DNA of 23,293 nucleotides from Anaerolineales bacterium (GCA_016789485.1 JAEURE010000006.1:1-23293); one strand, 5' to 3'; counted from the stretch's first letter, positions 1 to 7,705 are shown. A program made the numbers and translations. Notes: generated by a model not told the origin, from the letters alone.

Positions 1-255
1 GCCTTTGAAGACTTCGATGAAGCTTTCGTGATAATACTTGTAGACTTCCTCAACGGGCTTACCCTGCTTATCTGCGGCGATGACAACGGGCGTGCCATGC
101 GAATCTGTGCCCGATACCACGAGGACTTTGTTCCCTTGCAGGCGGTGATAGCGTGCGACAATATCACCAGGTAAATGGGAGCCTGTGATATTCCCGACAT
201 GGATCTCGGCATTTGAGTATGGCCAGGCGATGGCAATAAGGATATTCTCGTTCAT
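1..255 (-). CDS. metG: Methionyl-tRNA synthetase, N-terminal part (cut by window edge)
   Basis: Charges tRNA-Met with methionine in the cytoplasm. Only the first 85 codons are in the window; the rest lies beyond base 1. The visible peptide begins MNENILIAIAWPYSNAEIHV and continues with the signature GNITGSHLPGDIVARYHR and then VVSGTDSHGTP, which is the class I Rossmann start of MetRS. The HIGH motif reads H-V-G-N at residues 19-22. The ATG at 253-255 has a good Shine-Dalgarno sequence (GGAGG, 6 nt upstream). A 10-bp inverted repeat of the GTCATTGCGAG type sits just upstream of the ribosome binding site. No clear promoter was identified. Identity is secure from the N-terminal signature alone. 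Confidence 0.93.
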   Translation of the reverse strand, partial: MNENILIAIAWPYSNAEIHVGNITGSHLPGDIVARYHRLQGNKVLVVSGTDSHGTPVVIAADKQGKPVEEVYKYYHESFIEVFKG

Positions 256-273
256 TCGTGCCTCCAGTGTCTT

Positions 274-309
274 ATGTCATTGCGAGCGTACTTTGCGAAG
301 CAATGACAT
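274..309. repeat. GTCATTGCGAG-type palindromic intergenic repeat
   Basis: ATGTCATTGC (274-283) is the exact inverse complement of GCAATGACAT (300-309), with a 16-nt loop containing GAGCG and GCGAA. This core resembles the dispersed intergenic palindromes seen in many environmental bacterial genomes. Here it lies in the metG leader, ending about 19 nt before the ribosome binding site region, so it would form a hairpin in the metG mRNA. A regulatory role is not shown; it may simply be a mobile intergenic repeat. Confidence 0.7.
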
Positions 310-322
310 GATTATTACAAAC

Positions 323-350
323 AAAAAGGCTGTCCGCGAAATGGACAGCC
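323..350 (-). terminator. Rho-independent terminator after the tatD-ispB-yceD operon
   Basis: GGCTGTCC (328-335) pairs with GGACAGCC (343-350) across a 7-nt loop. On the minus strand the stem is followed by five U residues (327-323). It lies downstream of the DUF177 gene and upstream of metG, so it probably separates the two transcription units. Confidence 0.8.
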
Positions 351-373
351 CGTTTTCATTCAGGTATGTAAAC

Positions 374-475
374 CTAACGTGCTTTCCAATTGGCGCAGAG
401 GGACATTTCCATTCGCATCATGCTGGACATGGCCATGGTCATTGGCACCATTGGGTAAGCAAACTTGAAATTCAT
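374..475 (-). CDS. Possible Met-rich mini-protein, 33 aa
   Basis: An ATG at 475 opens a 33-residue frame ending at TAG 374, inside the transcript between the yceD stop and the terminator at 323-350. Nine of its 33 residues are methionine, concentrated in PMVPMTMAMSSMMRMEM. It is built on an imperfect CCATGG/CCATGT/CCAATGG tandem. There is no Shine-Dalgarno sequence and no recognised family. It could equally be non-coding low-complexity 3' UTR. The other strand over the same bases reads as a His/Gly-rich peptide without a believable start. Ribosomal protein L32 (rpmF), a frequent partner of DUF177 genes, does not match this or any other frame here. Confidence 0.25.
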   Translation of the reverse strand: MNFKFAYPMVPMTMAMSSMMRMEMSLCANWKAR

Positions 476-485
476 GTGTGGTATT

Positions 486-989
486 TTACAACAAATCCCG
501 CAGTTTTGCGAAGGGAGAATCTGGTTCCACAGGTTTATGGCCGCAATCCTTTTCATTCAGGTTCTGCCCGCACTCGGGACAAAGTCCCTTGCAGGATGGT
601 TTACAGACTGGGCTGATGGGAACTTCGAGCAGGGCATATTCGCGCAACATCTCTGCAATATCGAGATGTGCGTCATCGGGGATGATCAGGCCTTCTTCGG
701 TTTCGGAGCGGGTATCGAAGGCGTATAGTTCGGTGAAAGACCAATCCAGTTCATGATCGAAGTCTGTCAGGCAGCGTACGCAGTTGAGGGTGGTTTCAGC
801 GGAGAAGTCGCCTTGCAGGATGAGTCCCTGCGGGGTCTTGCCGACATTCGCGATGCCTTCAAAGTTGCGCAGTTCAAGGTCTTCGAGCTTGAGCTTCTCG
901 AACTCAAAGGCGAAGTCGTGGTTGTAGCCGATCTCTTCATGGATGATGAAACCGACGTTAAAACGAAAGGGTTTTTTAGGGCTTGGCAT
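486..989 (-). CDS. yceD: DUF177 / YceD family protein
   Basis: A 167-aa protein of the DUF177 (YceD) family. It has a mixed N-terminal domain, then a CVRC pair (about residues 92-95). A second cysteine cluster, CKPSCKGLCPECG...C, lies at about 128-147 and probably binds zinc. In other bacteria family members sit upstream of rpmF (L32) and are linked to 23S rRNA metabolism, but rpmF is not next door here. It is the last gene of the tatD-polyprenyl synthase-yceD run and ends ahead of the terminator at 323-350. The ATG at 989 has no Shine-Dalgarno sequence. An 82-nt gap containing an ACTAC-rich repeat separates it from the upstream gene. Confidence 0.88.
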   Translation of the reverse strand: MPSPKKPFRFNVGFIIHEEIGYNHDFAFEFEKLKLEDLELRNFEGIANVGKTPQGLILQGDFSAETTLNCVRCLTDFDHELDWSFTELYAFDTRSETEEGLIIPDDAHLDIAEMLREYALLEVPISPVCKPSCKGLCPECGQNLNEKDCGHKPVEPDSPFAKLRDLL

Positions 990-1037
990 ATGGAATGATG
1001 AATTAGGAGGGATGAATGATGAAGAAGAGCAGCTCGG

Positions 1038-1077
1038 AAACTAAAAACTATCGAACTACCCAACTACAAAACTAAAC
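1038..1077. repeat. ACTAC-rich degenerate short tandem repeat
   Basis: The intergenic run holds several spaced copies of ACTA(C), for example in GAACTACCCAACTACAAAAC, with a period of about 7-8 nt. It reaches into the stop codon of the polyprenyl synthase gene. A very similar run occurs at 12933-12970 between two unrelated genes, so it looks like a dispersed low-complexity element of this genome. Confidence 0.5.
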
Positions 1078-2037
1078 CTTCCTATCTACAATATATTTGG
1101 CGAGGTTTTCCAGCGCTTCCCGTTCGGCGCAGGGTTCGATGGCTTCGAGCCTGGCGAGGGCGCGTTCCACGTGCTGTTCGGCTTCGAGCATGGCTTTCTT
1201 GGAAGCGTCGCTTGCGCGGATGTGATCCACGAGGCGGGTCATGTTGTCGTTGTTGGTCCAGCCGCCGTTGGGCAGGGATACGACGTCAACATCGTCCGGG
1301 TTGGCTTCAGCGTAGTAAATGGCTGGCAGGGTCACCAGACCATTCAGCAGGTCGGAGCCGAGCGGTTTGCCGACTGCGCTTTGATCGCCTGTGAAGTCGA
1401 GGATGTCATCCACGATCTGGAAGGCGACGCCGATTTGATATCCAAAATCGCGCATGGCTTCGGTGGTTGCTTCACTGGCAGGGCTGACCATGGCCGCAGA
1501 GCGCGAGGTCATTTCAAAGAGCGAGGCGGTCTTGGCATAGATGCGTTTGTAATAGTTGTCGCGGTTGATGAGCCCGCGCGAGGTGAACATCTGTGTCAGT
1601 TCGCCATTGACAATGGTTGCCAGCGTTTCGGAAAACAACTTCATCAACGGCAGGTGATCGGTTTCGGCGGCGAGTTTTGCGGCGCGCGCGAAAAGATAAT
1701 CGCCAGTTAAAACAGTGGCAGGTGGCGACCAGCGTGCGTTCAATGTGGCCATGCCTCGGCGAAGGAGGGAGCCGTCGATCAGGTCATCGTGTACCAGCGT
1801 GGCCGTGTGCAATAATTCCACCGCCGCGCCAAGTGTGACGAGTTTTTCAAGCGGCGCACCCAGCATGTTTCCGACGAGCAGGCCGAGGGTGGGGCGGATG
1901 CGTTTGCCCCCAGCCGCAAGCAAATGTTCCAGGGCTGCACGCAGGTCGGGGTGTGATTCATCCGCCTGGGCCCGCATTCGTTCTTCAACGAGTTTGATTT
2001 CTTCTGTTACTGGTGAAAGGAAAGTTACCGCGTTCAA
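1072..2037 (-). CDS. ispB: Long-chain polyprenyl diphosphate synthase (trans-prenyltransferase)
   Basis: Condenses isopentenyl diphosphate onto an allylic primer to build a long trans-polyprenyl chain, most likely the menaquinone side chain. All family marks are present: GGKRIRP near the N-terminus, the first aspartate-rich motif DDLID (about residues 84-88) followed by RRG, and the second motif DDILD (about 210-214) in FQIVDDILDFTGD. The residues just before the first motif are small (HTATLVHDD), as in long-chain enzymes rather than FPP synthases. I prefer the TTG at 2037: it lies one base after the tatD TGA and has GGGAG just upstream. An ATG at 2055 would add six residues but has no Shine-Dalgarno sequence. 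The exact chain length, and hence the ispB/hepT symbol, is uncertain. Confidence 0.88.
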   Translation of the reverse strand: MNAVTFLSPVTEEIKLVEERMRAQADESHPDLRAALEHLLAAGGKRIRPTLGLLVGNMLGAPLEKLVTLGAAVELLHTATLVHDDLIDGSLLRRGMATLNARWSPPATVLTGDYLFARAAKLAAETDHLPLMKLFSETLATIVNGELTQMFTSRGLINRDNYYKRIYAKTASLFEMTSRSAAMVSPASEATTEAMRDFGYQIGVAFQIVDDILDFTGDQSAVGKPLGSDLLNGLVTLPAIYYAEANPDDVDVVSLPNGGWTNNDNMTRLVDHIRASDASKKAMLEAEQHVERALARLEAIEPCAEREALENLAKYIVDRKV

Positions 2038-2038
2038 A

Positions 2039-2860
2039 TCAGTCTCCCCATGCAAAGAGCCGCGCCGCGTTGGCAGTTGTGATGGCGGCGATCTCCGCAG
2101 GGCTTTTGGAATGGATTTCTGCTATTTTATCAGCAATATGATGAACAAAGGCAGGTTCGTTCCTTTTGCCACGAACTGGCACGGGAGCGAGAAAAGGAGA
2201 ATCGGTTTCAATCAGGATTCTGTCAAGAGGAAATTGTCTGGTAATTTCGCGCTTTTCGTCCGCATTCTTATAAGTCACTGGGCCTGTGACGCCGAGATAA
2301 AAATTGATTGCCAGTGCCTTTTGCGCGGTTTCGAGGTTGCCATTAAAGGAATGCAGCACACCGGGTTTTTCTGCGAGCGTGCCTTGCAAAGTTTTTTGCC
2401 AATCTTCTAAAATTCTCAGCAAATCCACAGAGGCTTCGCCGAGCCACGCATCGTTTTCTTCGCGCATGTGGATGATGACGGGCTTGTTGATTTCCTTCGC
2501 AAAATCCAATTGTTGTTTCAAAATGTCACGTTGAATTGCACGTTTTTCATTTTCCTTCACCCAGTAATAATCAATGCCGATTTCGCCGACCGCCACTACC
2601 TTTGGATGGCTGGCAAGTTCTTTCACTTGCCGAAACGTGCTTTCGGAAAATTCCTCCAGATCCGTTGGATGGAACCCAACCGCCGCATACACGCTGGAGT
2701 ATGACTCTGCCAACTGCACCGCCTCTTTACTTGACTTGTGGTGGAGTCCTGGCACGAGCAGCCGAACCAACCCTGAATCATTTGCGCGGCGGATCACATC
2801 CGCGCGGTCTGTATCGAATTTGTTGTAGTCCAGGTGACAGTGGGTATCGGTGAGCTGCAT
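2039..2860 (-). CDS. tatD: TatD-family metal-dependent hydrolase / 3'-5' DNase
   Basis: A 273-aa amidohydrolase-fold TIM barrel of the TatD/YcfH family, which uses divalent metal ions and is associated with 3'-5' exonuclease activity on DNA. Motifs in order are DTHCHLDYNKFD (metal His pair at the N-terminus), GEIGIDYYW, VIIHMREEN, GVLHSFNG and LIETDSPFLAP, which carries the catalytic/metal Asp. Length is normal for the family. It is first in a minus-strand run with the polyprenyl synthase and yceD. There is no Shine-Dalgarno sequence before ATG 2860; instead a TATAAT lies 9 nt upstream, suggesting a leaderless or nearly leaderless mRNA. Confidence 0.93.
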   Translation of the reverse strand: MQLTDTHCHLDYNKFDTDRADVIRRANDSGLVRLLVPGLHHKSSKEAVQLAESYSSVYAAVGFHPTDLEEFSESTFRQVKELASHPKVVAVGEIGIDYYWVKENEKRAIQRDILKQQLDFAKEINKPVIIHMREENDAWLGEASVDLLRILEDWQKTLQGTLAEKPGVLHSFNGNLETAQKALAINFYLGVTGPVTYKNADEKREITRQFPLDRILIETDSPFLAPVPVRGKRNEPAFVHHIADKIAEIHSKSPAEIAAITTANAARLFAWGD

Positions 2861-2869
2861 GGTGTTAAG

Positions 2870-2875
2870 ATTATA
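2870..2875 (-). promoter_or_regulatory. -10 element directly upstream of tatD
   Basis: The minus strand reads TATAAT at 2875-2870, ending 9 nt before the tatD ATG, so transcription would start within a few bases of the start codon. No convincing -35 element was found at 16-18 nt spacing. Confidence 0.55.
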
Positions 2876-2919
2876 TCAGCCTAAACAAACAGGAGTTTGC
2901 ACTGGTACTAATGCTTGAA

Positions 2920-2948
2920 TTGACGAGTTCTTTTTAAACTTGTATAGT
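2920..2948 (+). promoter_or_regulatory. Sigma-70-type promoter of the 2974 gene
   Basis: TTGACG (2920-2925), a 17-nt spacer, then TATAGT (2943-2948) preceded directly by TG. The predicted transcription start near 2955 falls after the in-frame GTG at 2947. That rules out the GTG as start and supports ATG 2974. Confidence 0.75.
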
Positions 2949-2973
2949 GAAAATAAAAGCTGTCGAGGTTGAA

Positions 2974-4380
2974 ATGTTGAAAAGGTCTTTTTTGTTTTGC
3001 GCGTCTGTTTTAATTCTTATTTCTGCTTTCCCGCAAAAAGCAGTTCATGCAGATGTAGCTCCACCTGAAGCGCCCCCGGGCACGAATTTGGTTCCGGGAA
3101 ATGAAACCACCCAGGTCCGTATGATGGCAGAGACGGTGACGTTGACCTTCTCCAAAAACCAATCCGATCCGCGGAAGGCTGTTGCTAAAACGGAAGCAGT
3201 TTTTACCATGCGAAACCTAGGCAATGCCGAGGAAAGAATGGCTGTGCGCTTTCCGCTTTCGTTCTTCAACGGCAATTCAGACGGCTTTGGTAATTTCCCT
3301 GAGATTTCTTCGATTGCAGTCAAGGTTGACGGGAAAAATGTGCCGACAAAAAAAGAGAATCAACCTTTCTTGTATAGCGAATATTCATATCAGGAACGGG
3401 ATCAGATTCCCTGGGCGGTCTTTGATGTGATCTTCCCGCCGAATCAGGATGTGACGATTGAGGTCGTATATAACGTCAATGGATATGGCTACTATCCCTA
3501 TGAGGCTTTCAAATACATTCTCGAAACGGGCGCAGGCTGGAATGGTACGATTGGCAGCGCTGAGGTCGTTGTCCGATTGCCGTATGAGGTCAGTGAGCAA
3601 AATCTTGATTTGTCAGGTCAGGCTGGTCACGGCGAGTCAACTCCGGGCGGAGTGCGAAGCGGGAACGAGATCCGATGGTCGTTCACAGATTTCGAACCGA
3701 CATATTTGGATAATATTCAGATCGTCATTGTTGTGCCATTCCTCTGGGAAAATGTGTTGAGGGAAAAAGCCAATGTCGAAAAAAATCCAAACGATGGCGA
3801 AGCGTGGGGCAGGCTTGGGAAGGCATATAAGGAAGTGGTCATGATGCCGAAGGGGTATTTGCGCGAAGACCCCGCCGGGCTTGAATTGTATGCGATGAGC
3901 AAGAACGCCTATGAAAGGTATCTTGCACTTCTGCCGAACGATCCGCTTTGGCATTACGGGTATGCCGACCTGTTGTGGGCGCATTATCAATATAGCGTCT
4001 ATTACACAGGCAAACCAGACACCGAAGGCATTTTGACAAAAACTCTAACCGCTTTGCAAACTACGCTTGCACTTGACCCCAATAATCAACTTGCGAAAGA
4101 TTTATTGCTGGAGATCAGTTATCAAATTCCAGATGCCGTACAACAAATGGAAGATGAAAGTTTTATTTTGTTCGGATTGACCGCAACTCCGATTCCTCCC
4201 ACTCCTTGGGCTGTAGAGTCAACCCCAACCTTTGTCCCCACTGTGATAGCCCCATCGCCAACATATTCAATGGGTGTAAATACTCCCGAGCCTGTTTCCT
4301 CGGCTAATCCATTATGTGGAAGTTCTTTTCTGTTGCCGTCATTGTTAAGTGTGATATTTCTTTTGAAGAAAAGAAACTAA
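2974..4380 (+). CDS. Secreted beta-domain/TPR-like protein with C-terminal membrane anchor
   Basis: A 468-aa exported protein of unknown function. The start MLKRSFLFCASVLILISAFP is a signal peptide with likely cleavage after AVHA. A beta-rich domain follows (about residues 40-265), reminiscent of DUF4424-like proteins (TGAGWNGTIGSAEVVVRLPY). Next comes an alpha-helical, TPR-like segment (about 275-385, NPNDGEAWGRLGKAYKE and LALDPNNQLAKDLL). A Pro/Thr/Ser-rich linker (about 400-440) leads to a tail, PLCGSSFLLPSLLSVIFLLK followed by KRN: Cys-Gly, hydrophobic helix, basic end, like a sorting or anchoring signal. ATG 2974 has GAGG 5 nt upstream. A GTG at 2947 would overlap the -10 box. It is monocistronic and ends in a strong terminator. 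The domain assignments are by eye. Confidence 0.8.
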   Translation: MLKRSFLFCASVLILISAFPQKAVHADVAPPEAPPGTNLVPGNETTQVRMMAETVTLTFSKNQSDPRKAVAKTEAVFTMRNLGNAEERMAVRFPLSFFNGNSDGFGNFPEISSIAVKVDGKNVPTKKENQPFLYSEYSYQERDQIPWAVFDVIFPPNQDVTIEVVYNVNGYGYYPYEAFKYILETGAGWNGTIGSAEVVVRLPYEVSEQNLDLSGQAGHGESTPGGVRSGNEIRWSFTDFEPTYLDNIQIVIVVPFLWENVLREKANVEKNPNDGEAWGRLGKAYKEVVMMPKGYLREDPAGLELYAMSKNAYERYLALLPNDPLWHYGYADLLWAHYQYSVYYTGKPDTEGILTKTLTALQTTLALDPNNQLAKDLLLEISYQIPDAVQQMEDESFILFGLTATPIPPTPWAVESTPTFVPTVIAPSPTYSMGVNTPEPVSSANPLCGSSFLLPSLLSVIFLLKKRN

Positions 4381-4383
4381 GTT

Positions 4384-4427
4384 AAAAAGTCAGCAGGCTG
4401 GGATGATTTATCATCCCAGCCTGCTGA
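4384..4427. terminator. Bidirectional terminator, perfect 18-bp stem
   Basis: The arm at 4390-4407 is the exact inverse complement of 4410-4427 with a 2-nt loop. A five-base U run follows on the minus-strand side (4388-4384), and an AU-rich stretch follows on the plus side. It lies between the convergent 2974 and pgm genes and probably serves both. Confidence 0.88.
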
Positions 4428-4438
4428 TGTGTGAAGTA

Positions 4439-5869
4439 TTATTTAATACCCGCCACTTTCAAGCCGTCTTCCAAAATCGCCTTGACCTTATCTTTGTGAC
4501 GGGTCTCGGTGTACACCCGCAAAATGGGTTCCGTTCCAGAAAAGCGGATGAGCAGCCAGCCACCATCCTCCAATTTGAACTGGAAACCATCCACGGTGAC
4601 AATATCCGTTACCTTTAAACCGCCAAGTGTCGAGGGATAGTTGTCGCGGATGATCTTCTTGCGGGATTCATGATCGCCACTGAAGGGACTGTCCACTCGG
4701 TCGTAATAATATTCGCCGCCAACTTTGGCAAACAAATCTTTCAATAATTCGGTGGGTTTCTTGCCCGTCTTGACCATGAAATCGAGCATGTACAAGCCAG
4801 CCAAAATTCCATCGCGCTCGGGCACGTTTCCGCGGAAGGCATAGCCGCCGCTTTCCTCGCCGCCGATCAGGGCATTGGTCTCGGTCATCTTAGGGGCAAC
4901 ATATTTGAAGCCTACACCAGTCTCATGGACAGGAACGCCGTAGATTTCACCCAGTTTGTTCAACATGCCCGTTGTGGACAGGGTCTTTACAATATCACCG
5001 CGCTCACCGCGGATTTCGAGCAGGTAATAAGCAAGCAACGCATACACGCGCAATTGATTGATGAACTCGCCGTTCTCGTCGCCAATTCCGCAGCGGTCAG
5101 CGTCACCATCGGTGATGAGAAGAACGTCAGCCTTGTTATCTACGGTTGCTTTCAAGCCCACATCAATGTTCGGCTGAATAGGTTCGGGGCGTTTCATCTC
5201 TGGGAAGGATGGGTTGCGATGATTGTGGATTTCGATCACACGAGTTTTACCGCCTGCCAGCAGGCGAGGGAACCAACCTGCGCCATTGCCCCACATGGTA
5301 TCCACCATCACAGTCAATCCAGCGTCTTTAATGGGCTGCAGGTCAATCAGTCCATCACGAGTTAAATGTTCAATATAAGGAGTGGCCGCATCAAATTTGA
5401 CGATCTCACCAGCTGCGGCAGCGTCTTTGTAATCCTTGCGCTTTACATCCTTGATGTCGTCAGGGATGCCGCCTTCGATCTGTTTCAACCCTTCGGGGTC
5501 AATCGCGCCGCCCGTCTCATTGCGGACTTTAAATCCATTGTCAGTGGGCGGGTTGTGGCTGGCGGTGATATTCACAGCGCCAGCAGCTTTTTTATCAACA
5601 ACTGCGTAAGCGATCACGGGGGTCGGTGTGGCTCCATCTGTCAAATAAACTTTCATTCCGTTGCCAGCCAGCACTTCCGCAACAGCCGCAGCAAAATGCT
5701 CACTGCCAAAACGCATATCGTACCCAACCACGATCCACTGCCCTGTTTTGCCTTGTGAGACCATGTAGGACGCGAATCCCTGTGCAGCGCGGCGAACGTT
5801 GTCGAAGGTATAATCTTCAGCAATGACCCCGCGCCAGCCGTCTGTGCCGAACTTTATTTTTTGTGTCAT
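4439..5869 (-). CDS. Phosphoglucomutase / phosphomannomutase (alpha-D-phosphohexomutase)
   Basis: Interconverts 1-phospho and 6-phospho hexoses (glucose and/or mannose), feeding nucleotide-sugar synthesis. The 476-aa protein has all four superfamily domains: N-terminal FGTDGWRG, catalytic serine S104 in TASHNPP, metal-binding loop DGDADR (254-259), sugar-binding GEESGGY (337-343) and phosphate-binding RFSGTEP (442-448). Substrate preference cannot be read from the motifs, so no pgm/manB symbol is given. The start has AGGAG 7 nt upstream, with a promoter at 5902-5930. The gene is monocistronic and ends at the shared terminator with the 2974 gene. Confidence 0.92.
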   Translation of the reverse strand: MTQKIKFGTDGWRGVIAEDYTFDNVRRAAQGFASYMVSQGKTGQWIVVGYDMRFGSEHFAAAVAEVLAGNGMKVYLTDGATPTPVIAYAVVDKKAAGAVNITASHNPPTDNGFKVRNETGGAIDPEGLKQIEGGIPDDIKDVKRKDYKDAAAAGEIVKFDAATPYIEHLTRDGLIDLQPIKDAGLTVMVDTMWGNGAGWFPRLLAGGKTRVIEIHNHRNPSFPEMKRPEPIQPNIDVGLKATVDNKADVLLITDGDADRCGIGDENGEFINQLRVYALLAYYLLEIRGERGDIVKTLSTTGMLNKLGEIYGVPVHETGVGFKYVAPKMTETNALIGGEESGGYAFRGNVPERDGILAGLYMLDFMVKTGKKPTELLKDLFAKVGGEYYYDRVDSPFSGDHESRKKIIRDNYPSTLGGLKVTDIVTVDGFQFKLEDGGWLLIRFSGTEPILRVYTETRHKDKVKAILEDGLKVAGIK

Positions 5870-5901
5870 GTATTTTCTCCTGAGAAGTAATCACTTGTAA
5901 A

Positions 5902-5930
5902 ATTATAACATCTGAAAAAACGGCGTTTAA
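5902..5930 (-). promoter_or_regulatory. Promoter of the phosphohexomutase gene
   Basis: On the minus strand, TTAAAC (5930-5925), a 17-nt spacer, then TATAAT (5907-5902) with an extended -10 TG one base upstream. It gives a leader of about 25 nt containing AGGAG. The -35 match is weak but the extended -10 is good. Confidence 0.65.
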
Positions 5931-5952
5931 TGAGAACTCCGATTTGACCCCC

Positions 5953-7617
5953 TCACTTTAATCCCAGTAATTTACTCATAGAATTTAATAGTTCGATTGT
6001 ATAAGTGATTCCGCTATTTGGCATTGCAATCATAAGGTTGGCCGTGATGGTAACGATGGAGAGTATGATTGTTGTAAACGCAAGAAATCTTCTCATGATA
6101 GCCTTTTGGTTTGCAAACTGCATTCCCTGCATAAATTGAATTGTTGTTAACAATACCAATGACGGCATGAAGTCCTCGATGTATCTCATCGTCACAAAGT
6201 AGAAAGTTAAGATCGTGAACATTCCGATAAAGGCTGAACCCGCCAAAAGAATAGTCAGCCAAATTTTATCGGGTTCTTTTGTCTCTTCTATTGTTACTCT
6301 TTTGTCTATTGTTTGGAAATTGTTGAAAATGCGCAACAGAGGCGCGAAGATAAGAAGTATATATGGAGATAGATAGATCAGCCCCCCAAGTCTGTCATTT
6401 GATGCGGGATACTCAATGCGGGTTATGTATGGAAATCGAGGTAGTGATTTTAAGGGGTGGAGGAAGTAGTTGTACAAATTCTTTGCCATATAGTTTAAGG
6501 AAAATGAATTTTTGAAAACATTGTAATCAACGTTCGTAAGTTGATACTTTATTCCAAATTCAAATACTGAGCCAAACCTTGCCCAGTTATACCAACCCAG
6601 ACTGGATATCGCTACTACTAGGGGGATCCCAAGAGCCGCCAATAGTGGCAAATATGATTTTGGCTTACCAATTCCAATTAACTTAAAAATATAAAATACA
6701 GTTACTGCTGTGGAAAAAAGAATTACGGGTGCAACGGTAATTCGCGTTCCAAGAGCAAATGCCCAATGGAGACCTGCAAAAGCGAGCTTCCATAAGGAAA
6801 GTCTGTTAGTGTCGAATGAGGAATAGACCCAATAACAACCGCCAATGAAGAAAAACTGGCACCCGAAAATCGCAGCTTCATAGATCCGCGCCTCCTTTAG
6901 CATGATCGTTCCTGGAGTGATCAGCCCAATAACCAGTAATACACTGCCGAGTAGCCAACTGGACAGATGTTTTAGCGATGTAGACCAATACCGCAGAATG
7001 ATCAGGGACGAATATAAAAATAGTCCGTACGCAAATAGCAGGGCGATATAATGATCTCCAATATAGGAAAGTCGTTCTTTGCTAAATAAAGTCAGGATAA
7101 GCGAAGGAACAGGACCCCAGTAAACGTAAAATTTTTTGTTATAGAGCGATACATCCCATGGAAAATCCTCAAGGCCATGCTCTTTCCGAAGAAAATAGTC
7201 ATAGGGATTGCTGAACGATAGGAGCGCAGACGATGGTTCTTCCGTCAAATATAGATGCCCCGCCTTAAACCCAATGGCGAGTTCGCTATAGTAGTTGTAG
7301 CTATTTTCCAAATCCTTAGCTACGGGCTGCGAGTACCAGGTATGTATAATTATGACGATACATGCTGCAACAGATGAGATAAGCGCAATTTGAGTAGACT
7401 GACTGAAATTAAGATAGTTGGATACGTATTTTTTGAGTGTGCCCAATCTTTTTTGAAAAATAATAAGAAGTGAACCTGTCAAAATAAGGCCAATCCCGGA
7501 TGACAGCATAATAATTCTTCCTCTGCCCCAGCCCTCATCGTTGTCAATGCCAATTTGTTGAGCAAAAATCGCTATTGTGAATAGTGCGATCCCCGCATAA
7601 AGAAATACTTTCTTCAA
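5953..7617 (-). CDS. Polytopic membrane protein, GT-C glycosyltransferase-like (paralog 1)
   Basis: A 554-aa integral membrane protein with roughly ten or more hydrophobic segments along its whole length. After the first helix an acidic loop reads IDNDEGWG, a position where GT-C glycosyltransferases carry catalytic acidic residues. Later conserved stretches are WDVSLYNKKFYVYWGP and EARIYEAAIFG. The same motifs recur in the protein at 10016-11653, so the two are paralogs. A role in lipid-linked sugar transfer to cell-surface molecules is plausible but unproven; no substrate can be named. The start has GGAG about 5 nt upstream. The DNA is visibly AT-richer than flanking genes, hinting at acquisition from elsewhere. 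Confidence 0.8.
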   Translation of the reverse strand: MKKVFLYAGIALFTIAIFAQQIGIDNDEGWGRGRIIMLSSGIGLILTGSLLIIFQKRLGTLKKYVSNYLNFSQSTQIALISSVAACIVIIIHTWYSQPVAKDLENSYNYYSELAIGFKAGHLYLTEEPSSALLSFSNPYDYFLRKEHGLEDFPWDVSLYNKKFYVYWGPVPSLILTLFSKERLSYIGDHYIALLFAYGLFLYSSLIILRYWSTSLKHLSSWLLGSVLLVIGLITPGTIMLKEARIYEAAIFGCQFFFIGGCYWVYSSFDTNRLSLWKLAFAGLHWAFALGTRITVAPVILFSTAVTVFYIFKLIGIGKPKSYLPLLAALGIPLVVAISSLGWYNWARFGSVFEFGIKYQLTNVDYNVFKNSFSLNYMAKNLYNYFLHPLKSLPRFPYITRIEYPASNDRLGGLIYLSPYILLIFAPLLRIFNNFQTIDKRVTIEETKEPDKIWLTILLAGSAFIGMFTILTFYFVTMRYIEDFMPSLVLLTTIQFMQGMQFANQKAIMRRFLAFTTIILSIVTITANLMIAMPNSGITYTIELLNSMSKLLGLK

Positions 7618-7705
7618 AAGATATCTCCGGTAGATAAGTTATATGAATGTATTAAACCTTATCTGTCATAGGTTAAAGAATTTTCGTCAGAGATTGGCGA
7701 TATTT

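Noticed and set aside
256..327. T-box or SAM riboswitch in the metG leader
   Set aside because: The leader is too short and shows no T-box sequence or SAM aptamer core, only the GTCATTGC palindrome.
401..456. His/Gly-rich plus-strand peptide as a metal-binding protein
   Set aside because: It lacks a start with a ribosome binding site, runs through a terminator hairpin and continues antisense into yceD.
256..485. rpmF (ribosomal protein L32) between yceD and metG
   Set aside because: No frame shows the L32 N-terminal basic motif or its CxxC...CxxC zinc pattern, and the space is too short.
1171..1710. Plus-strand open frame of 179 codons across the polyprenyl synthase gene
   Set aside because: It is antisense to a gene with all catalytic motifs intact and has no family resemblance or ribosome binding site.
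2947..2973. GTG start giving a 9-residue longer 2974 protein
   Set aside because: The GTG overlaps the TATAGT -10 box, so it would not be in the mRNA. ATG 2974 has a proper Shine-Dalgarno sequence and directly precedes the signal peptide.
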